A stretch of DNA of 45,120 bases, taken from Paracoccaceae bacterium (GTDB taxonomy: Bacteria > Pseudomonadota > Alphaproteobacteria > Rhodobacterales > Rhodobacteraceae). This document shows, in pieces, positions 27,997 through 34,923 of this stretch. The notes under the pieces were generated by a model, which saw only the letters and a list, made by a program, of their open reading frames with translations, did no database searches and was not told the DNA's origin. Every line of letters starts with the position of its first letter. Within the stretch, counting starts at the first letter, position 1. The stretch spans positions 37,999 to 83,118 of the forward strand of contig JAFMHK010000013.1 in NCBI GenBank assembly GCA_017854585.1, in the 5' to 3' direction. A program made the translations under genes and the position numbers.

Positions 27997-28823
27997 GGGG
28001 TTTCCTCTTGGGTGGTGGTCTGACCGATCCGGTCGACGTGGGATTGCAGGGACAGACGGTCGAGCGTTTCGAGCGGCAGGGCGGCAAAGGCCTTGATCCG
28101 AGTGTTGAGCGTTCGGTAGGCCGCTGCGAAGGCCAGTGCAATGTCAGCGTCGCTTCCGGTGACAGCGGCGGGGTCAGGCAGGCCCCAATGGGCGCTGACG
28201 GGTTGACCGGGCCATGCCGGGCATTCCTCATTCGCCGCGTGATCGCAGACGGTGAAAACAAAATCGAATTCGGGCGCATCCGGCCCCTGCATTTCTGACA
28301 GGTCCTTGGAGCGCAGTGGCGCCGTCGCAGTCCCGGCGCGCGCCAAAAGCTTGACCACCTGCGGGTTCACCTGACCAGAGGGATGAGTGCCCGCTGAATA
28401 TGCTTCAAACCGGTCCGGGCCGACGGCACGCAACACCGCCTCGGCCAGAATGGAGCGCGCCGAGTTGCCGGTGCAGAGGAACAATACCTTGAAGGGACGC
28501 GCCAACTTGACCGGGGTCGCTGGAAGGCACAGGTCGGGGCGACTGCGGCAGCAATCGTTCAGAAGGTATCCGGTGAACGCGGCCACGATGGCGCGATCCA
28601 GACTGTAATAAAGCGCCGTACCATCACGACGTGCGGTCACTAACCCCGCCTCGGACAAGCGCGACAGGTGCGCCGACAGCGTGTTGGGCTTCAATCCACA
28701 GACCGCCGCAATTTCCGTCGGCCTCAAGGCATCGGGCGCACGCCGCGCCAACAGGCGGAACACCGCAAGCCGGGCGTCATGACCGAGGGCCGACAGTATC
28801 TTTATGGCAGCAGGCGAATCCAT
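27990..28823 (-). CDS. arsR: ArsR repressor fused to an ArsC arsenate reductase
   Basis: 277 residues. Residues 1-90 are an ArsR/SmtB winged helix (PTEIAAVCGLKPNTLSAHLSRL recognition region, DGTALYYSL wing). The classic CxC metal site in the recognition helix is absent. Instead Cys91, Cys92 and Cys99 (NDCCRSRPDLC) follow the last helix, matching the arsenite site described for Acidithiobacillus ferrooxidans ArsR. Residues about 111-262 are a complete LMW-type ArsC: P-loop FLCTGNSARS (Cys117) and redox Cys193 and Cys201 in VCDHAANEECPAWPG. An in-frame stop two codons before the ATG at 28823 excludes a longer start. No ribosome site is visible, so translation may be nearly leaderless. Confidence 0.93.
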   Translation of the reverse strand: MDSPAAIKILSALGHDARLAVFRLLARRAPDALRPTEIAAVCGLKPNTLSAHLSRLSEAGLVTARRDGTALYYSLDRAIVAAFTGYLLNDCCRSRPDLCLPATPVKLARPFKVLFLCTGNSARSILAEAVLRAVGPDRFEAYSAGTHPSGQVNPQVVKLLARAGTATAPLRSKDLSEMQGPDAPEFDFVFTVCDHAANEECPAWPGQPVSAHWGLPDPAAVTGSDADIALAFAAAYRTLNTRIKAFAALPLETLDRLSLQSHVDRIGQTTTQEETPC

Positions 28824-28848
28824 AATTCACAAATACATGAATTATGGA
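28819..28848. promoter_or_regulatory. ArsR operator over the ars start codon
   Basis: A perfect inverted repeat with 11-base arms: TCCATAATTCA (28819-28829) and TGAATTATGGA (28838-28848), separated by eight bases. One arm covers the ATG of the ArsR-ArsC gene; the other contains CATAAT on the minus strand (28846-28841), a good -10 hexamer that would start transcription about 11 bases before the ATG. A repressor bound here would block the promoter directly. The arm and spacer sizes suit a dimeric ArsR/SmtB protein. Assignment to ArsR is inference from location. Confidence 0.7.
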
Positions 28849-28871
28849 AATAGGCGAGTCGGAATAGCGGT

Positions 28872-29903
28872 TCAGCCGAACATTTCCACCAGATCGACGC
28901 TGCTGGCGATACCGATTCTGTCGACATGATCACGCAAGAAGGTATCGGCCGCACCGCGACCCGCGGCGCGCAACTGGTGCAACACCTGTGGCGTCGCCAC
29001 CATTTTCGTCGCCACCGACAGTTGCCGCATCAACCCGTCATCCGCGACCATATGGATCAGCATATGTTTCATGGCGCCTTCGGGGATGGTCCCGACGCTT
29101 AACAGACGTTGGACGAATTCGATCGCGCGCAGTTCCCGCAGGAGCGAGCTGTTGAAGCTGATCTCGTTGATGCGGTTCTGAATGCCGGTCGCGGTCGTGG
29201 GGACCTCGTCACGATACAACGGGTTTATGTTCGCGATGACGATATCACGGGGCAGGTCGGGCGCGAAAAGCGGGAACAACGCCGGGTTGCCGGCATAGCC
29301 GCCATCCCAATACGCCTCGGGTTGGCCGGTGATCGCATCGGGGATTTCAACCGCCTGAAACATTGTCGGCAAACATGCCGAGGCCATGATCGCGTCGGGT
29401 GACACGTCGTTGCCGGTGAATATCCTGATCTTGCCGCTGCGCACGTTGGTGGCGCAGATGAAAAAACGCGGTCCAGCCGATCCGCAAAGCTCGGGGCAAT
29501 GCAGCTTGTTCACGATGTCGCTCAGCGGGTTGCGGTAGAACGGACCGCTGGCATACGGGCTGATCATCCGCGACAGCGTGTCGGCCATCTGGAACGGGAG
29601 CGAGCTTTCGATCGCCTGACTGATGGCTGTGGGGTTGGCGGCATCCAGCCAACTGGCAAAACGCGGATCGGTGATGGCGCCAACCGCTTCCCACAGATCG
29701 GAAAGCGTATCTTGCGCCAGCGCAACCGACCCGTGTGCCAACCCCTTTTTCACCGCTGCCCCGTTCAGCGCCCCCGCTGATGTGCCCGAGATTGCCGCGA
29801 TCTCCAGTCCCGGCTCTTCCAACAGCCGGTCAAGGACACCCCAGGTAAACGCGCCATGCGCCCCGCCGCCCTGCAAGGCGAGATTGATCTGTTTTGCGGT
29901 CAT
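28872..29903 (-). CDS. Patatin-like phospholipase
   Basis: 343 residues. Oxyanion glycine-rich loop LALQGGGAHGAFTWG (8-22), nucleophile elbow GTSAG with Ser42, and catalytic Asp200 in YWDGGYAGNPALF form the Ser-Asp dyad of patatins. The C-terminal third (RDEVPTTATGIQNRINEISFNSSLLRELRAI) is the alpha-helical extension found in a bacterial subgroup (DUF3734-like). There is no signal peptide. AAGG precedes the ATG at 29903. It follows bdhA by 190 bases on the same strand. The pairing with a 3-hydroxybutyrate dehydrogenase suggests action on polyhydroxybutyrate granules or storage lipid, but this is inference; the established activity of the family is lipid acyl hydrolysis. Confidence 0.9.
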   Translation of the reverse strand: MTAKQINLALQGGGAHGAFTWGVLDRLLEEPGLEIAAISGTSAGALNGAAVKKGLAHGSVALAQDTLSDLWEAVGAITDPRFASWLDAANPTAISQAIESSLPFQMADTLSRMISPYASGPFYRNPLSDIVNKLHCPELCGSAGPRFFICATNVRSGKIRIFTGNDVSPDAIMASACLPTMFQAVEIPDAITGQPEAYWDGGYAGNPALFPLFAPDLPRDIVIANINPLYRDEVPTTATGIQNRINEISFNSSLLRELRAIEFVQRLLSVGTIPEGAMKHMLIHMVADDGLMRQLSVATKMVATPQVLHQLRAAGRGAADTFLRDHVDRIGIASSVDLVEMFG

Positions 29904-30093
29904 AACCTTGCCTTTGTCGAAAGCTGTGGGCGGGACGTCGTGGCCTCAGACAGCGGCACTTACTTCGTTGTCGGTTCCGCTGTTCCTGATCCTGCGTCGT
30001 ATTGGGGTTTTGCGTGCCAACGCCGGCAGCGCGGCTTTGAGGTGTCCAATACGATCGATGTGGCAGACGCCATTCAACAGGGCGCCCCGGTGA

Positions 30094-30879
30094 TTAGAGA
30101 GCGGTCCAGCCGCCATCGACGCTGATCGTGGTGCCGGTGATCTGGTCTGCGGCGGCCGTGCACAAGAAGGCCACGGTTCCGCCCAGCTGCGCGGTTGTGG
30201 CAAATTCCTTGGAGGGCTGGCGTGCCAACAGGATTTCGCGGATCACGGTTTCGCGGTCCATGTTATATTGCTTCATCGTATCGGGGATCTGCTTTTCGAC
30301 GATCGGCGTCAGGACATAGCCGGGGCAGATGGCATTGGCCGTTATCGGTTCTTCCGCGGTTTCAAGGGCGACGGTCTTGGTAAGACCCACGATCCCGTGC
30401 TTGGCGGCGATATAGGCCGACTTGTAGGGTGACGCGGTCAAGCCGTGGGCGCTGGCGATGTTGATGACACGTCCCCATCCAGCCTTGCGCATCATCGGCA
30501 GGGCAACGGCGGCGGTGTGAAACGCGCTGCTCAGGTTGATGGCGATGATGGCGTCCCATTTTTCGACCGGAAAATTCTCAATCGCGGCGACATGCTGAAT
30601 GCCTGCGTTGTTTATCAGGATATCACAGACGCCGGCCTTCTCGATCAGGGCGCGGCACTGATCGCCTTTGGACATGTCGCCCTGAATATACCGCGCCTCA
30701 ATGCCGTGTTCGGCCGCAATATCAGCCGCAAGGGCATGGTCATCGTCGGTGTCGGTGAAGGAGTTGAGGACAATATTGGCCCCAGCCTTGGCCAGTGTTT
30801 GCGCAATTCCCAGCCCGATCCCCGAGTTGGACCCGGTGATGACTGCAGTCTTGCCGGACAGGTCTGTGATGATCGCCAT
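30094..30879 (-). CDS. bdhA: D-3-hydroxybutyrate dehydrogenase
   Basis: 261 residues from the ATG at 30879; upstream in-frame sequence has no dehydrogenase features. Short-chain dehydrogenase: cofactor loop TGSNSGIGLG (15-24), NNAG (90-93), catalytic Ser143, Tyr156 and Lys160 in NIASAHGLTASPYKSAYIAAK. ASAHGL and the C-terminal LARQPSKEFATTAQLGGTVAFL segment match the 3-hydroxybutyrate dehydrogenase group, which oxidises D-3-hydroxybutyrate to acetoacetate with NAD during PHB breakdown. It is followed on the same strand by the patatin gene. A palindrome at 30911-30924 lies 32-45 bases upstream of the start. Confidence 0.93.
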   Translation of the reverse strand: MAIITDLSGKTAVITGSNSGIGLGIAQTLAKAGANIVLNSFTDTDDDHALAADIAAEHGIEARYIQGDMSKGDQCRALIEKAGVCDILINNAGIQHVAAIENFPVEKWDAIIAINLSSAFHTAAVALPMMRKAGWGRVINIASAHGLTASPYKSAYIAAKHGIVGLTKTVALETAEEPITANAICPGYVLTPIVEKQIPDTMKQYNMDRETVIREILLARQPSKEFATTAQLGGTVAFLCTAAADQITGTTISVDGGWTAL

Positions 30880-30910
30880 GAAGGAACGCTCCGAAGTGAT
30901 GGTTTGGCCA

Positions 30911-30924
30911 CAGCATATATGCTG
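30911..30924. promoter_or_regulatory. 14-base perfect palindrome upstream of bdhA
   Basis: CAGCATATATGCTG is identical on both strands and lies 32-45 bases before the bdhA ATG. Its centre contains TATATG on the minus strand, which could serve as the -10 hexamer, so a repressor bound here would cover the promoter. No convincing -35 is seen. The identity of the regulator is unknown. Confidence 0.4.
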
Positions 30925-31137
30925 CACCTGCGAAATAAAGCCGAAAGGGTGCGACGCGCCAATCAACGCGCCCGATTTACCCGCGCCCGCGGCTGACCGG
31001 ATGTCGGCAGGATGATTGCCGAGACTTGGCCATATGGCACGCAGGTTCACTGCAACGCTGCAAAGTATGAGAACGGTGGGGCAGGGGGGGAAGCCGCCGC
31101 CGGACATTCCCGACCGCTGGTTCAATCCCGCAGCCCC

Positions 31138-31167
31138 AAAAAAAAACGCCAGCACAAGGCTGGCGTT
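31138..31167 (-). terminator. Strong Rho-independent terminator of the candidate small RNA
   Basis: On the minus strand AACGCCAGC (31167-31159), a five-base loop and GCTGGCGTT (31153-31145) form a perfect nine-base-pair stem followed by seven further T residues (31144-31138). No annotated minus-strand gene lies upstream of it before the divergent gene at 31329, so it must end a short unannotated transcript. On the plus strand there is no T-tract after the hairpin. Confidence 0.88.
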
Positions 31168-31214
31168 AAGTTATTGAGGCAGGTTTCATACAGGCAAGAA
31201 ACCTATCGAGCAGT
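31138..31214 (-). ncRNA. Candidate Hfq-type small RNA (about 77 nt)
   Basis: The predicted transcript begins near 31214. It forms a 5' stem-loop AGGTTTC / ten-base loop / GAAACCT (31204-31181), a mostly unpaired linker containing CCTCAATAACTT, and the U-rich terminator hairpin. A promoter-like pair sits at the right distance upstream (31221-31250). The whole arrangement of promoter, first stem, single-stranded linker and terminator with a U run is that of an Hfq-dependent regulatory RNA, and hfq is present in the window. It does not resemble tRNA, 4.5S RNA, RNase P RNA or tmRNA. Expression is not shown by sequence alone. Confidence 0.55.
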
Positions 31215-31220
31215 AAGATG

Positions 31221-31250
31221 TTTATAAGCAATGACCCGCCCGGAGTCCAA
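31221..31250 (-). promoter_or_regulatory. Candidate promoter of the small RNA
   Basis: On the minus strand, TTGGAC (31250-31245), an 18-base spacer and TATAAA (31226-31221) form a plausible sigma-70 promoter. Transcription would begin near 31214, ten bases before the first stem-loop. The -10 matches five of six consensus positions; the -35 keeps TTG. Confidence 0.5.
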
Positions 31251-31328
31251 CCGAAAAGTTTGTAAACCATCTTATCGACCGCTAGCGTGTAGCTCATAAG
31301 ACGTTGACCGTAGGAGGTTTGTTTACAT

Positions 31329-33140
31329 ATGCGCACAGTTTGTTTCCTGAAATCGGTGGTGTTGGTGGGGGCCTGTTTGGCCTTGGCACCACAGGCCATT
31401 GCGCAGCCTAGCCACGGCATCGCTATGTATGGTGAGCCGGCACTACCCCCAGATTTTGCGCATTTGCCCTACGCGAACCCCGATGCACCCACGGGTGGGC
31501 GGATTGTCACGGGCGAGGTCGGTAGCTTCGACAGCCTCAATCCGCATATCCGTCAAGGCTCGGTTCCATGGCAATTGCGGTTTCTGGCCTACGAATCGCT
31601 CATGGGGCGGTCTTGGGACGAACCGTTCACGCTCTACGGCCTTCTGGCCGAATCGGTCGAGGCCGATCCGGACGGCTCTTGGGTGGAATTTCAGCTTCGC
31701 CCCGAGGCCCGGTTTTCGGACGGAAGCCCGGTCACGGTCGACGATGTGATCTGGTCTTATCAGACACTCGGCACCATCGGACACCCGCGCTATCTGAACG
31801 CTTGGACAAACGTGGCCAGCATTGCGCCGGTGGGCGAACGTGGCGTCCGGATCGAATTTCTCGCGCCTGACCGCGAAATGGCCCTGATCATGGGCCTCCG
31901 TCCTATCCTCAAGCAAGCGCAGTGGGACGGCGTGGATTTTGCGGAAAGCGGTCTTGATACGATCCCGATCGCGACGGCGCCCTACGTCATCGACGATTTC
32001 GAGGCGGGCCGCTTTGTCTCGCTGCGCCGCAACCCCGATTACTGGGGCAATGACCTGCCGTTCCGTCGCGGCACCAATGTCATCGATGAAGTGCGGATGG
32101 AATTCTTTGCCGATGGCAACGTGATGTTCGAGGCGTTCACCTCGGGACTTCTCAGCACCATGCGGGAAACCAATGCTTCTGATTGGGTCACGAATTATGA
32201 CTTCCCGCGTGTCAGGTCCGGCGAGGTTGTGTTGTCCGTCGTGCCGCATCAGCGGCCTTCGGGAATGACGGGTCTGGTCATGAACACCCGCCAACCGCAG
32301 TTTGCCGATTGGCGGGTGCGGGAGGCGATGATCCAAGCCTTCAACTTCGAATTCGTGAACCAGACGTTGAATGGCGGAACCGAACCCCGCATCACCTCGT
32401 ATTTCTCGAATTCCAGTCTCGGGATGGAGCCCGGCGCCGCCACGGGCCGCGTTGCCGATTTCCTCGTGCCGTTCGCCGATGACCTGCTGCCCGGCGCCAC
32501 CGACGGCTACAGCCTGCCGATCGGTGATGGCGGCGAAGCAAATCGCAGTGGCATTCGCGCCGCGCTTGGCCTGATGGAGGACGCTGGATATACCATTGAA
32601 GACGGCGTCATGACCGATGCAACGGGGCAGCCCTTCACGTTCGAGATCATGCTGCAACAAGGCTCGACCGAGAATCAGGCCGTGGTCAACATCTACACAG
32701 AGGCCTTGGAGCGTCTGGGGATCACTCCAGGCATTTCCACAATCGATAGCGCCCAGTACCGCGAACGGGCCGACGCGTTTGACTTCGACATGACCTATAG
32801 CCAGTGGGGCCTGTCATTAAGCCCCGGCAACGAACAGCGTCTTTATTGGGGCTGCGAAATGGCGGAAACCACAGGGTCCCGGAACCTGATGGGGGCCTGT
32901 AGCCCGGCAATCGATGCGATGATTGATCAGATGTTGACCTCGGACAGCCTTGAAGACTACCGCGCTGCCGTGCAGGCCATGGACAGGGTGTTGATGGCGG
33001 GGCGCTATGTCATTCCGTTCTGGCAGAACCCTGTCAGCCGCATCGCCCATGACGCCAACCTGCATTATCCCGAAGCCTTGCCGATCTATGGCGACTTCAT
33101 CGGCTGGCAGCCTGATGTTTGGTGGGTCGAGGCCGACTGA
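31329..33140 (+). CDS. Extracellular peptide-binding protein, YejA-like (SBP family 5)
   Basis: 603 residues. Signal peptide 1-25 or so (MRTVCFLKSVVLVGACLALAPQAIAQ). The mature protein opens HGIAMYGEPALPPDFAHLPY and ANPDAPTGGRI, the signature of the YejA-like branch of family 5 solute-binding proteins. FSDGSPVTVDDVIWSYQTL and TAPYVIDDFEAGRFVSLRRNPDYWG are the usual family blocks. It should bind oligopeptides or similar compounds in the periplasm for an ABC importer. No permease or ATPase gene follows: the next gene is on the opposite strand, so it must use a transporter encoded elsewhere. A strong ribosome site, TAGGAGGT, lies ten bases before the ATG. Confidence 0.93.
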   Translation: MRTVCFLKSVVLVGACLALAPQAIAQPSHGIAMYGEPALPPDFAHLPYANPDAPTGGRIVTGEVGSFDSLNPHIRQGSVPWQLRFLAYESLMGRSWDEPFTLYGLLAESVEADPDGSWVEFQLRPEARFSDGSPVTVDDVIWSYQTLGTIGHPRYLNAWTNVASIAPVGERGVRIEFLAPDREMALIMGLRPILKQAQWDGVDFAESGLDTIPIATAPYVIDDFEAGRFVSLRRNPDYWGNDLPFRRGTNVIDEVRMEFFADGNVMFEAFTSGLLSTMRETNASDWVTNYDFPRVRSGEVVLSVVPHQRPSGMTGLVMNTRQPQFADWRVREAMIQAFNFEFVNQTLNGGTEPRITSYFSNSSLGMEPGAATGRVADFLVPFADDLLPGATDGYSLPIGDGGEANRSGIRAALGLMEDAGYTIEDGVMTDATGQPFTFEIMLQQGSTENQAVVNIYTEALERLGITPGISTIDSAQYRERADAFDFDMTYSQWGLSLSPGNEQRLYWGCEMAETTGSRNLMGACSPAIDAMIDQMLTSDSLEDYRAAVQAMDRVLMAGRYVIPFWQNPVSRIAHDANLHYPEALPIYGDFIGWQPDVWWVEAD

Positions 33141-33149
33141 CCCCGCAAA

Positions 33150-33177
33150 AGCCGCGCGGCCCATACGTCGCGCGGCT
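33150..33177 (-). terminator. Terminator between the peptide-binding protein and DUF502 genes
   Basis: Perfect nine-base-pair stem AGCCGCGCG / CGCGCGGCT with a ten-base loop in the 74-base gap between convergent genes. On the minus strand the stem is followed by TTTGC, giving a short T-run, so it most likely ends the DUF502 transcript. For the plus strand it is a hairpin without T-tract. Confidence 0.6.
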
Positions 33178-33214
33178 GATCACCCCAAGATGTCTCAGGT
33201 GATCGAGGACGCCG

Positions 33215-33925
33215 TCACTGCTCAGGCTCAGTCGGGGTCGCCCCAGGCTTTCCCGGTTTGTCGGAATTCGGGTAAACAAGTCCTGCCGAGATGATCAGCT
33301 TGGCTGCATCTTCAACGCTCATATCAAGAATAATGACGTCCTTTTGCGGCAAGAACAGCAAGAACCCAGAGGTCGGGTTCGGCGTTGTCGGCAAGAAGAC
33401 GGACACCATTGGTTCGGGGCCATGGCGGGTCGCGATCTCGCCCTTGGCCTGAGTCGAGATGAAAGCGATGGCCCAGATCCCCTTGCGCGGATATTCCACA
33501 AGACACGCCTTGTCGAAATTCTGCTGACCCTGTTGCAGGATGGTTTCCGCGATCTGCTTCAGACCGGAATACAGCGACCGGATCAGCGGGATGGACAAGA
33601 CCACCGACTCGGCCCAGCGAATCATGGATCGACCGATCAAACCCTTCGCCAACCAACCGATGATCATGGTGAACACCAAAAACGTGACGACGCCAAGGCC
33701 ACGAACGTTCACCTCGACCCCGGTCCAGTCCAGGATCAGGCGCGAAGGATCATAGCCATGGGGGATCAGCGGCAGAACCCAACTGTCGATCCATCCCGTC
33801 AACGTCCAGATCAGCCAGATCGTGATGCCGATCGGCGCAATGACGATCAGCCCGGTCAGAAAACTCGACCTGATCGAGGCAAAGATCCCGCGCTTGGGTG
33901 GGGGCGGGGTTTCGGGAATTTGCAT
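33215..33925 (-). CDS. DUF502-family inner-membrane protein
   Basis: 236 residues. Two membrane helices: about 20-43 (FLTGLIVIAPIGITIWLIWTLTG) seen in pieces, and about 76-94 (GLGVVTFLVFTMIIGWLAKG). They are followed by the family blocks SIPLIRSLYSGLKQIAETI, FDKACLVEYPRKGIWAIAFIS and SVFLPTTPNPTSGFLLFLPQKDVIILDMSVEDAAKLIISAGL in parts. The proline-rich N-terminus (ETPPPPKR) and the polar tail are cytoplasmic. The function of DUF502 is not established. It may have its own promoter in the 84-base spacer upstream, which follows psuG on the same strand. Confidence 0.88.
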   Translation of the reverse strand: MQIPETPPPPKRGIFASIRSSFLTGLIVIAPIGITIWLIWTLTGWIDSWVLPLIPHGYDPSRLILDWTGVEVNVRGLGVVTFLVFTMIIGWLAKGLIGRSMIRWAESVVLSIPLIRSLYSGLKQIAETILQQGQQNFDKACLVEYPRKGIWAIAFISTQAKGEIATRHGPEPMVSVFLPTTPNPTSGFLLFLPQKDVIILDMSVEDAAKLIISAGLVYPNSDKPGKPGATPTEPEQ

Positions 33926-33976
33926 GAGCTATGTGGCCGTTCAATACACTTAAGGACGTCGTTAATTATCTAGTTC

Positions 33977-34002
33977 GCCGTCCAAGGTCACACAAGGACG
34001 GC
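33977..34002. other. Hairpin downstream of psuG
   Basis: GCCGTCC and GGACGGC (seven base pairs, 12-base loop) lie just after the psuG stop and before the DUF502 gene. No T-tract follows on either strand, so it may protect the 3' end of the psuK-psuG message or be a weak terminator. Confidence 0.35.
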
Positions 34003-34009
34003 CTGCGCG

Positions 34010-34918
34010 CTACCCGGTCATTGCCCGCGCAATCGCCGCCCCAAGGCGGGCGTTGTTCAGAACAAGGGCGATATTGGCCGTCAGCGTCCGGCCGTCGGTC
34101 AGTTCAAGCAGATGTTGCAACAGGAACGGCGTGACGTCCTTGCCCGTCATTCCCCTCAGCCGCGCCGCGTCCTGCGCTTGGGCAATCAGCGGTGCAAGCA
34201 TTGCGCTTGACAGTTCCGCCTCGGGGGGAATCGGGTTCGCCACCAGTTGCCCGCCCTGCAGCCCCAGCCGCGCGCGCATCTTGTGGGCCGCAGCAATCTG
34301 TGCCGCGCTATCCATGCGCAACGGCGCTTTCAGCCCGCTGTCGCGCGACCAGAACGCGGGAAAGGCATCTTGCCCGAAGGCAATCACGGGAACCCCGTAA
34401 GTCTCCAGCACCTCAAGCGTCTTTGGTAGATCAAGGATGGCTTTCGGGCCCGCCGCCACGACCGTCACGGGCGTTTGCGACAACTCGGCCAGATCCGCCG
34501 AGATGTCGAACGATGCCTCGGCCCCCTGATGCACACCGCCAATCCCGCCAGTCGCAAAAACCGCGATGTCCGCAAGCGCCGCCGCGATCATTGTGGCGGC
34601 GACCGTGGTCGCGCCGGTTTGTCCGCCGGCAAGGGCCACCGCCAGATCCGCCCGGCTCAATTTCGCAACGTTTCTGGCCTGTGAAAGGGCGGCCAGCGTG
34701 TCATCGTCCAAACCCACGCGGATCTTGCCCTCCATGACGGCAATCGTGGCTGGCACGGCACCGGCGGCGCGGACTACGGCCTCGACCTGTCGGGCGGTCT
34801 CCAGGTTTTGGGGGTAGGGCATGCCATGGGTGATGATGGTGCTTTCCAACGCAACGATTGGTGCACCGATGGCCTTGGCTTTGACCACCTCGTCTGAAAA
34901 GACCAGCAGATCATTCAT
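34010..34918 (-). CDS. psuG: Pseudouridine-5'-phosphate glycosidase
   Basis: 302 residues. It cleaves the C-C glycosidic bond of pseudouridine 5'-phosphate to uracil and ribose 5-phosphate (the reaction is reversible). Family blocks: PIVALESTIITHGMPYPQN with the catalytic Glu25, AKLSRADLAVALAGGQTGATTVAATM with the imine-forming lysine (Lys86 by alignment with the E. coli enzyme), VFATGGIGGVHQGAE, and the C-terminal GKDVTPFLLQHL with TANIALVLNNARLGA. It lies five bases after the kinase gene, giving the complete pseudouridine catabolic pair. Confidence 0.95.
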   Translation of the reverse strand: MNDLLVFSDEVVKAKAIGAPIVALESTIITHGMPYPQNLETARQVEAVVRAAGAVPATIAVMEGKIRVGLDDDTLAALSQARNVAKLSRADLAVALAGGQTGATTVAATMIAAALADIAVFATGGIGGVHQGAEASFDISADLAELSQTPVTVVAAGPKAILDLPKTLEVLETYGVPVIAFGQDAFPAFWSRDSGLKAPLRMDSAAQIAAAHKMRARLGLQGGQLVANPIPPEAELSSAMLAPLIAQAQDAARLRGMTGKDVTPFLLQHLLELTDGRTLTANIALVLNNARLGAAIARAMTG

Positions 34919-34923
34919 CCCGA

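Larger units (their letters stand above)
30880..31328. other. 449-base divergent spacer between bdhA and the peptide-binding protein gene
   Basis: This spacer contains the bdhA palindrome (30911-30924), a strong minus-strand terminator with a candidate small RNA (31138-31214) and its promoter-like pair (31221-31250), and the TAGGAGGT ribosome site of the plus-strand gene. Between about 30925 and 31137 I see no convincing gene; a near-miss to a sigma-54 site lies at 31035-31049. Short open frames on both strands lack ribosome sites. Confidence 0.6.

Noticed and set aside
29904..30093. Plus-strand frame crossing the patatin-bdhA spacer (ending 30125)
   Set aside because: It overlaps both flanking genes antisense, has no ribosome site and no family resemblance.
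31035..31049. Possible sigma-54 promoter, TGGCACG with TT four bases later
   Set aside because: The essential GC of the -12 element is absent (TTCA), and it is about 280 bases from the nearest plus-strand gene.
31166..31297. Small minus-strand open frame (34 or 43 codons) ending exactly at the terminator at 31138-31167
   Set aside because: Neither ATG has a ribosome site, and the second promoter-like pair lies inside it. A small RNA explains the region better, though a dual-function RNA is not fully excluded.
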